A program made the position numbers and the translations under genes. Source: Sinomonas notoginsengisoli (GTDB taxonomy: Bacteria; Actinomycetota; Actinomycetes; Actinomycetales; Micrococcaceae). Taken from it: DNA of 64,000 nt. The notes beneath the pieces are model-generated. The model saw only the letters and a list, made by a program, of their open reading frames with translations, was not told the DNA's origin and did no database searches. The DNA is taken from NCBI RefSeq assembly GCF_021554725.1, contig NZ_JAIZDP010000001.1, forward strand, positions 1 to 64,000. The letters run 5' to 3'. Each line of letters starts with the position of its first letter. Position 1 is the stretch's first letter. Positions 17,540-25,871 of this stretch are shown here, in pieces.

Positions 17540-18646
17540 TCAGGAGGTGCGCTGCACCGCCGCGAGGCCTAGCGCCTCGAGTGCGCTGCGCACCACGGGA
17601 TCGACGTCGAGACGGGAGAGGGCCGCGAAGGCCCGGTCCGAAAGGTCGTCGATCAGCCGTTCCACCGCATCGAGTGCGCCGGTGCTGCTGATGAGCGCGC
17701 GCAGCCGATCGACGTCGTCGAGCGCGAGGTCGCCGCGTCCGAGGCCGCGTTCGAGCTCTGCCGCGGAGGCGGCGTCGGCCGCGTCGAGGGCGAGCGCGAC
17801 GAGGACGGTGCGCTTGCCCTCACGCAGGTCGTCACCGGCCGGCTTGCCGGTGGTCTGAGGGTCTCCGAACACGCCGAGCACGTCATCGCGCAGCTGGAAC
17901 GCCTCCCCGAGGGGCAGCGAGAACGCCGAGTAGGCCGCCAGCAGCGCCTCACCGGCCCCAGCGAGCGCGCCGCCGATCCCCAGTGGATGCTCGGTGGAGT
18001 ACTTCGCGCTCTTGTAGCGGATCACGTTCCTGGCCCGGGACACCGCGTCCCCGCGGGGCCTCGACGGGCCGGCCACTTCCTCGAGGATGTCCAGATACTG
18101 GCCTGCCATTACCTCGGCGCGCATGGTGTTGAAGATGCGCCGCGCGGTGGTCGCCGCGCCGGCTGCGGGTCCCACGGCCGCGAAGGCCTCCTCACTGAAG
18201 GACAGGCACATGTCTCCGGTCAGGATCGCCGCGGCGTCGCCGAATCGCTCGCCGTCGAGCCGCCAGCCGGACGCTGCATGGAGCGCCGTGAACCGCTCGT
18301 GGACGCTCGGGGCGCCTCGGCGGGTGTCCGAGCGGTCGATGATGTCGTCGTGGATGAGCGCGGCGGACTGGAACAGCTCAAGGGCAACACCTGCGTGGAC
18401 CGGCTCGGCCGCAAGCGCCGCACCGCCGGCGCCGCGCCATCCCCAGTATCCGAGCAGGGCGCGCAGGCGCTTCCCTCCGGAAGCGAGGCCGGAGATGGCG
18501 TCCATGAGCGGCGCGACGTCCTCCGACACGACGTCCATCACCGCGCGCTGGCGCGCAAGGAAGGCTCCAAGCTCCTCCGAGAGGGCTTCGCGGTACCGGG
18601 CCTGTTCGTCCTGGAAACCGGAGGGCTCCTGCTGCTGTTCCTTCAC
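17540..18646 (-). CDS. polyprenyl diphosphate synthase
   Basis: This is an all-trans isoprenyl diphosphate synthase. The first Asp-rich motif is HDDIID (near residue 98) followed by DTRRG, and the second is RDDVLGVFGD (near 251). It adds isopentenyl units to an allylic diphosphate; product length (geranylgeranyl or longer) cannot be read from the sequence. AGGAG at 18654-18658 lies only 1 base from the ATG at 18652 but 7 bases from the GTG at 18646, so the GTG is preferred. It is probably co-transcribed with the upstream lipoprotein gene, and M. tuberculosis has idsA2 (Rv2173) beside Rv2175c. Confidence 0.92.
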   Translation of the reverse strand: MKEQQQEPSGFQDEQARYREALSEELGAFLARQRAVMDVVSEDVAPLMDAISGLASGGKRLRALLGYWGWRGAGGAALAAEPVHAGVALELFQSAALIHDDIIDRSDTRRGAPSVHERFTALHAASGWRLDGERFGDAAAILTGDMCLSFSEEAFAAVGPAAGAATTARRIFNTMRAEVMAGQYLDILEEVAGPSRPRGDAVSRARNVIRYKSAKYSTEHPLGIGGALAGAGEALLAAYSAFSLPLGEAFQLRDDVLGVFGDPQTTGKPAGDDLREGKRTVLVALALDAADAASAAELERGLGRGDLALDDVDRLRALISSTGALDAVERLIDDLSDRAFAALSRLDVDPVVRSALEALGLAAVQRTS

Positions 18647-18670
18647 CACCATGCTCCTGCGTGCGCCGGA

Positions 18671-19231
18671 CTACTTGAGGGACGCCGGCGCCACGGAAAC
18701 GCCCACCGTTGCCACAGCCTGGCCGTTTGCCGTTACGACCGTGATGGCTGCCGTCTCCGAGCCGTTCGAGCGCACGAAGTCCCGGACCAGTGTGCCTGCC
18801 GCTGCGATCGCCGACGACGCGCTCGACGACGCGCTCGCGTTTGGCACCGCGGTGAAACCCTGGGCGGTCAGGGTCTTGGTGTAGTAGTCGAGCATCTCGG
18901 CTGCCGAGGCCTTGCTGTTCGAGGCGACGATCGAGGCCACGGCGGGCGACGCCGAGGCGTCGAAGCTCGTCGCAAGAGCCGCGGCCCCAGGCATGAGCGG
19001 AAGCGTCTGGGAGGGGAATCCGGCGGCGATCGCACTCACGGTCGAGCTGGCCGAGGCTGACGCCGAGGCGCTCCCTGCGACAGTGGAGGACGGAGCCGCA
19101 GATGTGGATGATGCCCCGGAGGCTGTTGCCTTCGGCGCCGACCCCGCGGCCGGACCTGCGCATGCAGCCATCGCGAACGCAGCCGCAGCCATTGCGGTGG
19201 TCCCTGCGAGCCGTAGGATCCGTCGAGTCAT
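18671..19231 (-). CDS. putative Ala/Ser-rich lipoprotein
   Basis: The protein begins with an Arg-rich N-region, a hydrophobic segment and a lipobox-like MAAC at about residues 20-23, followed by a Ser/Ala-rich linker and a globular part of about 110 residues with no recognised domain. It is probably a secreted, lipid-anchored protein. The ATG at 19231 is chosen, but an ATG three codons earlier (19240) is equally possible; neither has a clear ribosome-binding site. It lies directly upstream of the polyprenyl synthase gene in the same direction, with a gap of about 20 bases, so the two are likely an operon. Confidence 0.7.
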   Translation of the reverse strand: MTRRILRLAGTTAMAAAAFAMAACAGPAAGSAPKATASGASSTSAAPSSTVAGSASASASASSTVSAIAAGFPSQTLPLMPGAAALATSFDASASPAVASIVASNSKASAAEMLDYYTKTLTAQGFTAVPNASASSSASSAIAAAGTLVRDFVRSNGSETAAITVVTANGQAVATVGVSVAPASLK

Positions 19232-19315
19232 GAGTGCCATAAGGGGTGGGTGCGCCTTCCGTCTGCCCGTTGAGGTCCTGCCCAGTCTAGTGGGCTGCCT
19301 GTGCCCCTCCCGGCC

Positions 19316-19321
19316 TACCAT
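19316..19321 (+). promoter_or_regulatory. leaderless -10 (TACCAT) of dinB
   Basis: TACCAT ends 6 bases before the GTG at 19328, and this decides the start. Confidence 0.5.
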
Positions 19322-19327
19322 GGACGG

Positions 19328-20584
19328 GTGGAGACGCAGGACGATGTGCCGCAGGGCGAGCCGCTCGAAGCCCTGAGGCGGCGTGGCATCCTCCACGTCG
19401 ACATGGACGCGTTCTTCGTGGGAGTCGAGCAGCGCGAGCGTCCCGAGCTCCTCGGCCGGCGAGTGATCGTGGGTTTCCCGGCGGAGCGTTCCGTGGTCCT
19501 GTCGGCGAGCTACGAGGCCCGGGAGTTCGGCGTCCGCAGTGCGATGCCGATGCTCGTCGCGCTGAGGCAGTGTCCCGATGCGATCGTCGTGGCCCCTCGG
19601 CACCATCTTTACTACGAGGTGTCAAAGCAGCTTATGCAGATCTTCGGCGACTTCACCGACCTCGTGGAGCCGCTCAGCGTTGACGAGGCCTTTCTCGACG
19701 TCTCCGGAGCCGTCCGTCGGCTAGGGGCAACGCCTGAGGAGATCGCGGCGCAGGTCAAAGCGCGCATCCGCGCAGACTTGGGGATCACGGCCTCTGTGGG
19801 GGTCGCCGCGACCAAGTTCGTGGCGAAGATCGCTTCGGCAAGGTCAAAGCCCGATGGCCTGCTCGTGGTGCGGCCTGAGGACACCGTGGCGTTCCTGCAT
19901 GCGCTCCCCGTAGGGGCGCTGTGGGGGATTGGGGGGAAGACCCAGGAAGTCCTCGCGCGCCTTGGGATCCACACGGTCGCGGATCTCGCGCACACCCCCG
20001 ACTCGACCCTCAAGCGCTCTCTCGGCGCATCGGGCCTCCATGCCAAGCGGCTCAGCTGGGGCACTGACGAGCGTGCCGTGAGTCCCGTGCGTGAGGAGAA
20101 GAGCATCGGTGCGGAAGAGACGTTCGCCACCGACGTCGTGGACGACGCCGCGCTGCACGCGGAGCTCCTCGGGCTCGCCTACCGCGTCGCCGGGCGGTTG
20201 AGGGCCCAAGGGCTTGCCGCCGGGACAGTGGCGTTGAAACTTCGCTACTCCGACTTCTCGACCCTTGCGCGTTCACACACCATGACGGTGCCTACCGACA
20301 GCGCGCAGCACCTCTACTCGGCTGCCCGCCAGCTCCTTGCAGGCTTGGGTGAGCGGCCCCTACCCGTGCGGCTCATCGGACTCCGCGGCGAACGGCTACA
20401 TCGTGCTGCGGGGGCGCCGCGGCAGTTGAGTCTGGACCGTTCCGAGGACAACTGGCGTACCGCGGAGGAAACGCTCGACCGGGTCTCGGAGCGGTTCGGA
20501 GCGGGCATGATCCGCCCCGCCCGCCTCCTCAGGGAGCGCAGCCGCTCACCTGACGGGCCTACCCGGCCCACCGCCGGCTCATGA
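19328..20584 (+). CDS. dinB: DNA polymerase IV (Y-family)
   Basis: This translesion polymerase has the catalytic HVDMDAFFVGVE motif near residue 23 and SVDEAFLDVSG near 117, the two acidic sites of the palm. The TASVGVAATKFVAKIAS segment, a helix-hairpin-helix region (LWGIGGKTQEVLARLGI) and the little-finger domain follow. The length of 418 residues is somewhat longer than the 350 or so of Escherichia coli, with the extra at the C-terminus. The start is the GTG placed 6 bases after TACCAT. No LexA box was recognised upstream. Confidence 0.93.
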   Translation: METQDDVPQGEPLEALRRRGILHVDMDAFFVGVEQRERPELLGRRVIVGFPAERSVVLSASYEAREFGVRSAMPMLVALRQCPDAIVVAPRHHLYYEVSKQLMQIFGDFTDLVEPLSVDEAFLDVSGAVRRLGATPEEIAAQVKARIRADLGITASVGVAATKFVAKIASARSKPDGLLVVRPEDTVAFLHALPVGALWGIGGKTQEVLARLGIHTVADLAHTPDSTLKRSLGASGLHAKRLSWGTDERAVSPVREEKSIGAEETFATDVVDDAALHAELLGLAYRVAGRLRAQGLAAGTVALKLRYSDFSTLARSHTMTVPTDSAQHLYSAARQLLAGLGERPLPVRLIGLRGERLHRAAGAPRQLSLDRSEDNWRTAEETLDRVSERFGAGMIRPARLLRERSRSPDGPTRPTAGS

Positions 20585-20792
20585 GCGGTGACGCCGCAGC
20601 GTCCCTTTTGGAACCTACCCGGACGTCATATCCTTAAAGAACCTCGAATATCGGGTGCAGTGGGTCGGCTGGGAAAGTCCATCTGTGGTCGGGTCGGCAG
20701 CGTCTCGTCCGTTGGAGGGAACCCGAGGCTGGTTCAATGCGTTGGTGCAGGTGATGGGGCCGTCCATCGAATGCATGCGTGAAGGAGTCGCC

Positions 20793-21152
20793 ATGCCTCT
20801 CTCGGAGCACGAACAGAAGATGCTGGAGCAGCTCGAGAAGCAGCTCCACGAAGAGGACCCGAAGTTCGCCGATTCCATGGGCGCTGATGCGCTGAGGACT
20901 TTCTCGACAAAGCACATCGTGCTCGGTGTCCTAGGGGTCATCGTGGGAATCCTCGTCCTTCTCGTCGGAGTCAGCATCCAGAACATCTTTGTAGGCGTCC
21001 TGGGCTTCCTGCTCATGGGGGCGAGCGTCTACTACGGAACGCTCCGTCGTCCGGGCCGCCGCCTGCGGTCGGGCCGCTCGAAGGGCTCCGGCGGTGGATT
21101 CCTCCACCGGCTCGAAGCCCAATGGGAGGAACGTCGGCGCGAGGAAGGCTGA
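20793..21152 (+). CDS. DUF3040 membrane protein
   Basis: The 119-residue protein begins MPLSEHEQKMLEQLEKQL, the hallmark of DUF3040, followed by two adjacent transmembrane helices near residues 42-80 and a basic Arg/Gly-rich tail. The family is found in actinobacteria and often lies just upstream of mraZ, as here, but its role is unknown. The ATG has AAGGAG at 20782-20787. A terminator hairpin separates it from the mraZ promoter, so it is a separate transcription unit. Confidence 0.88.
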   Translation: MPLSEHEQKMLEQLEKQLHEEDPKFADSMGADALRTFSTKHIVLGVLGVIVGILVLLVGVSIQNIFVGVLGFLLMGASVYYGTLRRPGRRLRSGRSKGSGGGFLHRLEAQWEERRREEG

Positions 21153-21544
21153 GAACATCCCGATGCCCTCGGCGCTCGGTCGGTTGAGGCCAGCCGCCTA
21201 GGAGACATCGACAGGCCCTTGCCGCACGTGACGCTGCGAGAGCTGGCACGCGACTCCTTGACCCACTGGACGGCTTGACGGTGCCCCGGAACCAACGGTT
21301 CCGGGGCACCGTCGTGTGTTCTGTCGCAGCATCCCTCCACTTCACTCCCCACGCGGTCCTGACCCGACCCGAAACCACTCCCGACGCCAACGCCCGTGGG
21401 GGAGCCGCGCCGTCATCCGTCCTCACGAGATGGAGGTGCCGTCCATCTCCTCCACCGCCGCGGGTTGGACTGGCCTGCGCGATAATCCGCGGAATTTCGC
21501 GGGAATTTTTTGTACAGGTGGTGCGACATGCGTGTCCCTGCGCA
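21153..21544. other. noncoding region between the DUF3040 gene and mraZ
   Basis: Besides the strong terminator at 21278-21312 this region holds an 8-bp inverted repeat (GAGATGGA at 21427-21434 with TCCATCTC at 21442-21449). It also has a short stem CCGCG/CGCGG (21487-21502) followed by six Ts (21506-21511). No convincing coding sequence was seen, and the RNase P RNA core motifs were looked for and not found. Confidence 0.5.
21278..21312 (+). terminator. strong hairpin after the DUF3040 gene
   Basis: A perfect 16-bp stem (21278-21293 with 21297-21312) has a 3-base loop and is followed by a T/G-rich stretch. It should end transcription from the DUF3040 gene before the division cluster. Confidence 0.85.
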
Positions 21545-21572
21545 TTGACGGGGGAGGGTTGTGGAGTAAAGT
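21545..21572 (+). promoter_or_regulatory. promoter of the division and cell-wall cluster
   Basis: TTGACG (21545-21550) and TAAAGT (21567-21572) with 16 bases between them are the best sigma-70-type promoter in the window. The start of transcription would be near 21579, inside the repeated MraZ sites, with about 60 bases of leader before mraZ. Confidence 0.6.
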
Positions 21573-21600
21573 GGTGGATGTTGGAGGGAAGTGGCGGGTG
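21561..21600 (+). promoter_or_regulatory. MraZ operator: four decameric repeats
   Basis: Four consecutive 10-base blocks start GTGG, GTGG, TTGG and GTGG at 21561, 21571, 21581 and 21591, each with G at position 6. MraZ of other bacteria binds direct TGG-type repeats spaced by one helical turn upstream of its own gene. The repeats overlap the -10 element and start site, which suggests autorepression. Confidence 0.6.
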
Positions 21601-21638
21601 AGGACGGTCGGCCTCGTAACTGACAGGTGGTGGTGCCG

Positions 21639-22070
21639 GTGTTGCTCGGTACCTATTCGCCGCGTCTGGACGAGAAAGGGCGCCTCATCCTCCCGGCGAA
21701 GTACCGCGACGATCTGGCCGACGGGCTGGTTCTGACCCGGGGCCAGGAGCGCTGCATCTACGTCTTCAGCCAGAAGGAGTTCAAGAGAGTCCACGAACAG
21801 ATGCGGGAGGCCCCTATCTCCTCGCGTCAGGCTCGTGACTACCTCAGGGTCTTCCTGTCTGGGGCCTCCGACGAGGTGCCTGACAAGCAGGGGCGCGTGA
21901 CGATCCCCCAGAACCTGCGGAAGTACGCGGGCCTGGACCGGGACCTGGCCGTGATCGGCGTGGGAACCCGAGCCGAGATCTGGGACGCCCAGGCATGGGA
22001 GGACTACCTGACCGAGAAGGAATCCGCCTTCTCGGAGACCGACGACGAGGCAATACCCGGGATCCTGTGA
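21639..22070 (+). CDS. mraZ: transcriptional regulator MraZ
   Basis: MraZ is an AbrB-like, ring-forming DNA-binding protein that represses the division and cell-wall operon. Two SpoVT/AbrB-type repeats are visible, at the N-terminus ([21 protein letters not shown]) and centrally ([22 protein letters not shown]). The GTG at 21639 is chosen because it gives the canonical start just before LLGTY and because AGGTGG at 21625-21630 is 8 bases away; in-frame GTGs at 21627, 21630 and 21633 are alternatives. Length is 143 residues. It heads the cluster and has its own repeat operator upstream. Confidence 0.93.
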   Translation: MLLGTYSPRLDEKGRLILPAKYRDDLADGLVLTRGQERCIYVFSQKEFKRVHEQMREAPISSRQARDYLRVFLSGASDEVPDKQGRVTIPQNLRKYAGLDRDLAVIGVGTRAEIWDAQAWEDYLTEKESAFSETDDEAIPGIL

Positions 22071-22203
22071 TCCTGCAGGCTGGCCGAGATCTCCAGCCGC
22101 CCCGCAAAGCCATCCTGGCTCACCTTCCCCGGAGCCAGGCGGCCGATCGGCGCGGAGGGGGATCTGGGCACAGCCCGACCGACACGATGGGGAGGAGTGG
22201 ACG

Positions 22204-23202
22204 ATGCCGAACGAGAACGAGCCGAAGCCGACGTCCGAGCGACACCTCCCCGTGCTGCTGGAGCGCTGCATCAACCTCCTGTCCGCAGGAATCGAGGCGG
22301 CGCGGGCCGCGGGCCGAGGGCCCGTTGTTGTTGACGCGACCCTCGGAATGGGAGGCCACAGCGAGGCGATCCTTGCCCGCTTTTCCGATGCCACTCTTGT
22401 GGGCATCGACCGGGACGAGCAGGCCCTGGCCCTCGCCGGTGCCAGACTGGCGTCCTTCGGGGAACGTGCCAGGCTCGTCCATGCTGTCTACGACGAGATC
22501 CCGGACGTCCTCGACAGGCTCGGACTCGACGGTGCCGACGGGATTCTGATGGATCTGGGGGTCTCGTCGATGCAGCTCGATGAGCGGGAGCGAGGCTTCG
22601 CCTACTCGTACGACGCGCCGCTCGACATGCGGATGGACACCGGCCGGGGCATGACGGCAGCCGATGTGGTCAATACCTACAGCGTCGAGGACCTGACGCG
22701 GATCATCCGCTCGTGGGGCGAGGAGAAGTTTGCGGGCAGGATCGCGAAGAACATCGTCGCCGAGCGCGAGAAGAAGCCCCTCACGACCACGGGACAGCTC
22801 GTCGAGGTGATTCGCGCCGTCGTGCCAGCTGCAGCGGCCCGCACGGGTGGCCATCCGGCCAAGCGCACGTTCCAAGCGCTGCGCATCGAGGTCAACGAAG
22901 AGCTCGACGTGCTCGAGCGCGCCGTCCCAGCTGCCGTCCATTCGCTCAGGGTGGGCGGCCGGATCGTGGTCATGAGCTATCACTCGCTCGAGGACCGGAT
23001 CGTCAAGGGGGCCCTCCAGGCCAGGAGCAGATCGAGCGCTCCTCCCGGATTCCCGGTGGAGCTTCCGGAGCACCGCCCCGAACTGAAGATCATCACCAAG
23101 GGCACAGAAGTCCCGACGGAGACCGAGATCGCCGAGAATCCACGCGCCGCCTCGGCCCGGCTCCGCGCGGCAGAACGCATCAGGACGAGGAGCGGAAGAT
23201 GA
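22204..23202 (+). CDS. rsmH: 16S rRNA (cytosine-1402-N4)-methyltransferase
   Basis: RsmH (MraW) methylates N4 of C1402 in the decoding centre of 16S rRNA using S-adenosylmethionine. The SAM-binding [14 protein letters not shown] lies near residue 40, the [29 protein letters not shown] region is characteristic, and the [13 protein letters not shown] and [11 protein letters not shown] motifs follow. The ATG has GGAGGAG upstream (22191-22197). Its stop overlaps the ftsL start as ATGA. Confidence 0.96.
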   Translation: MPNENEPKPTSERHLPVLLERCINLLSAGIEAARAAGRGPVVVDATLGMGGHSEAILARFSDATLVGIDRDEQALALAGARLASFGERARLVHAVYDEIPDVLDRLGLDGADGILMDLGVSSMQLDERERGFAYSYDAPLDMRMDTGRGMTAADVVNTYSVEDLTRIIRSWGEEKFAGRIAKNIVAEREKKPLTTTGQLVEVIRAVVPAAAARTGGHPAKRTFQALRIEVNEELDVLERAVPAAVHSLRVGGRIVVMSYHSLEDRIVKGALQARSRSSAPPGFPVELPEHRPELKIITKGTEVPTETEIAENPRAASARLRAAERIRTRSGR

Positions 23203-23867
23203 GCGCAGCAGCACAGCAGACGGTGGGGGTCGCGGGCACGTCCGCCCTGAAAGTGGCGAAGCCCGACCGCCGGACCCCGATCAGTGCCCCACGCCGCGCA
23301 CCCCTGTCGCTCGTCCGTTCGCTGCCCATACGGCGCCGCGCGCCCTTCGCGATCTTCTGCCTCGGTGTGCTCGCGGCGGCGCTCATTGCCGTGCTTGTCC
23401 TCAACATCTCGGTGTCCACCGGCCAGTACCAGCTGGTCCAGCTCCGCAACGAGCAGATGACACTCGCGAAGCAGAATCAAGATCTGACACAGCGCGTCCA
23501 GAACTACGAGGCTCCCCAGAATCTGGCGGCACGCGCGGCACAATATGGAATGGTCGCCTCGACGTCCAATGGGCAGATTGACCTGAAGACGCTCGCGGTG
23601 ACCGGCCAGGCCAAGGCGGCGGAGAAGGGCGCTCCTCAGGGTGCCACGATCGCGCCGCCCGCCGTCGCTGGGCAGATTGCCGCTGTCCCGGCGCCGACGA
23701 CGAAGGACCCGCTTGAAGCACGGGCCGCGGCAGCGGCGGCGGCGGCCGGTGCAGTCGCTGGCGGCTCGGCCGTGCCGAAGCCGGAGGACAAGCCAGCCGC
23801 GAAGCCGGCGGCGGATCTCCACGGTGGGTCGATCCCGGCGCCCGGGCAGAAGACTCCCGGGCAGTAG
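23199..23867 (+). CDS. ftsL: FtsL-like cell division protein with long Ala/Pro-rich tail
   Basis: The position between rsmH and ftsI identifies it. It has a basic cytoplasmic N-terminus (about 47 residues), one transmembrane helix near 48-70, and a short coiled coil with regular Leu/Gln spacing (about 75-110), as in FtsL, which recruits and activates FtsW/FtsI in complex with FtsB and FtsQ. At 222 residues it is about twice the usual length; the extra is an Ala/Pro/Lys-rich tail from about residue 125, presumably outside the membrane. The ATG overlaps the rsmH stop by four bases. Confidence 0.85.
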   Translation: MSAAAQQTVGVAGTSALKVAKPDRRTPISAPRRAPLSLVRSLPIRRRAPFAIFCLGVLAAALIAVLVLNISVSTGQYQLVQLRNEQMTLAKQNQDLTQRVQNYEAPQNLAARAAQYGMVASTSNGQIDLKTLAVTGQAKAAEKGAPQGATIAPPAVAGQIAAVPAPTTKDPLEARAAAAAAAAGAVAGGSAVPKPEDKPAAKPAADLHGGSIPAPGQKTPGQ

Positions 23868-23944
23868 CGTTCGCGTCGCGCGGGTCCGGGAGGACGGTCT
23901 GGCCGCACAGCCGTAGCAGCGAGAGTGGAAGCGTAGGGACCAGC

Positions 23945-25795
23945 GTGACAGGCACGAGCACGGAGACAAGACCCCCCAGTTCCCGCGCGGGCGCCTCCGT
24001 GCCCGACGGCGCGGCACGGCGCGCACGCCGCGCATCCAGCAGGCTCAGGCTCGGGCTCGCTGCGATGCTCGCCTTCCTCATCTTGATCGGGGGCCGGCTC
24101 GTGCTCGTCCAAGGCCTCGACGTCGGAGGGATGGCCGAGGCGGCGCTCAACAAGCGTCTCCAGAAGACCGTGCTCCCGGCAGAGCGCGGCCAGATCGTCG
24201 ATTCGAGGGGCACAGTGCTCGCCTCGAGTGTGGTCCGCTACAACATCACCGTGGACCAGCGGATCGCATCGGCTTCCAACGTCACAGAGCTGGAACGCAG
24301 CGTCGACGCCGGCGACGGCACCAAGAAGATCGTCAAGATCCCGCGCGGTCAGGCCCTGAAGGAGCTTGCAGACGCCATTGGCAAGTCCGTGAACGAGGTC
24401 ACCACCGCGATCACAGGTGATAAGCCCTTCAACTACGTCGCCCGCAACGTCACCCCGGATACCGAGGCGCGGGTCATGGCCATCGGCTTCCCGGGAATCC
24501 TGTCCGAGGGTGTTACCCAGCGCGTCTATCCCAACGGTGCGGTAGGCGGGAGCTTCGTGGGCTTCCTGGGCTCCGACGGTACGGCGCTCGCAGGGCTCGA
24601 ACAGACCCAGAATGACGTCCTGAAGGGCCAGGACGGTTCCCGGGAGTACGAGATCGGCGCCGACGGCCTCCGCATTCCCGTGGCCACGGACAAGCTCACA
24701 CCCGCTCAGGACGGCAGGACAGTCAAGCTGACGATCAACTCGGATCTGCAGTACTTCACGCAGCAGGCGGTGCAGACGCAGACGCAGAAGTACAGCGCCG
24801 AGTGGGGCATCGGCATCGTGATGGATGCCAAGACTGGCAACATCCTGGCGATGGCGGACACCAACTCCATTGACCCGAACGATCCCGGAAAGACTGCCGC
24901 GAAGGATCGCGGGGTGCGCGCCGTGACCGCGGCCTACGAGCCGGGATCGGTGGAGAAGACCATCACCTTTGCCTCCCTCATCCAGGAAGGCAAGGCCAAT
25001 CCGCATTCCGAGTACACGATCCCGCCCACGTACACCGTGGACGGGCAGGAGTTCGCCGACGCCTTCTCGCACGGCACCGAGCAGCGCACCCTCGCCGGCA
25101 TCCTCGGGTACTCGATGAACACGGGAACCGTGATGGCGGGCAAGGAGCTCTCACCCCAGCAGCGCTACGACTGGTTCACTAAGTTCGGCATCGGGCAGCC
25201 CGTCGAGGTCGGACTCCCGGGTGAGGCCTTGGGCATCCTCCACACGCCCGAGGAGTGGGACCAGCGCCAGCAGTACACGATCCTGTTCGGGCAGGGCGTC
25301 ACACAGTCCACGCTCCAGACGGTCCGGGCCTACCAGACGATCGCCAACGACGGTGTGATGCTCCAGCCGAAACTCATCGAAGGCTACGTGGACCGGACCG
25401 GCCACGAGGACCCCTGGCAGACTGCAGCTCCCAGCCAAGTTTTGAGCAAGGAGACGGCGCAACAGGTCAAAGACATGCTGGAGAGCAATGTCACAGAGGG
25501 CGAGGTCTACCCTGCGGGGATCGACGGCTACCGAGTCGGGGCGAAGACGGGCACGTCCGAGGCCCCCCGCGAAGATGGAAAGCCCGGCTACCAGGGCGTG
25601 ACCTCGTCGCTCATCGGCATGGCGCCCATGGACAATCCGCGTTTCCTCGTCGCAGTGGTCCTCCAGCGTCCCAACAATATCTATGGGATCGGCAATGCCG
25701 ACGTCTTCAAGTCCGTCATGTCCCAAGCGCTCCACATGTACCGCGTGCCTCCGTCGACGGGGACGCCGGCGCGTTTGCCGCAGTACGCCAAGTGA
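23945..25795 (+). CDS. ftsI: division-specific transpeptidase FtsI (class B PBP)
   Basis: This membrane-anchored D,D-transpeptidase cross-links septal peptidoglycan. A transmembrane helix near residues 36-56 is followed by the PBP dimerisation domain (ERGQIVDSRGTVLA). The transpeptidase domain has the nucleophile motif SxxK as SVEK near 334, SxN as SMN, and KTGT near 533. The 616 residues are typical for actinobacteria. There is no PASTA domain at the C-terminus. The GTG at 23945 follows a weak GGGA; the gap to ftsL is 77 bases. Confidence 0.95.
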   Translation: MTGTSTETRPPSSRAGASVPDGAARRARRASSRLRLGLAAMLAFLILIGGRLVLVQGLDVGGMAEAALNKRLQKTVLPAERGQIVDSRGTVLASSVVRYNITVDQRIASASNVTELERSVDAGDGTKKIVKIPRGQALKELADAIGKSVNEVTTAITGDKPFNYVARNVTPDTEARVMAIGFPGILSEGVTQRVYPNGAVGGSFVGFLGSDGTALAGLEQTQNDVLKGQDGSREYEIGADGLRIPVATDKLTPAQDGRTVKLTINSDLQYFTQQAVQTQTQKYSAEWGIGIVMDAKTGNILAMADTNSIDPNDPGKTAAKDRGVRAVTAAYEPGSVEKTITFASLIQEGKANPHSEYTIPPTYTVDGQEFADAFSHGTEQRTLAGILGYSMNTGTVMAGKELSPQQRYDWFTKFGIGQPVEVGLPGEALGILHTPEEWDQRQQYTILFGQGVTQSTLQTVRAYQTIANDGVMLQPKLIEGYVDRTGHEDPWQTAAPSQVLSKETAQQVKDMLESNVTEGEVYPAGIDGYRVGAKTGTSEAPREDGKPGYQGVTSSLIGMAPMDNPRFLVAVVLQRPNNIYGIGNADVFKSVMSQALHMYRVPPSTGTPARLPQYAK

Positions 25796-25871
25796 GTTAC
25801 TGCCAGTGATCAGGCGGACCACGGCCTGAGTGCCCGAGGGCGTGCGTTATAGAGTTGGAATCTCCCGATCG

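Noticed and set aside
21153-21560. Possible RNase P RNA or other structured RNA before mraZ
   Set aside because: The conserved GAGGAAAGTCC-type core of RNase P RNA is not present; only simple hairpins were seen.
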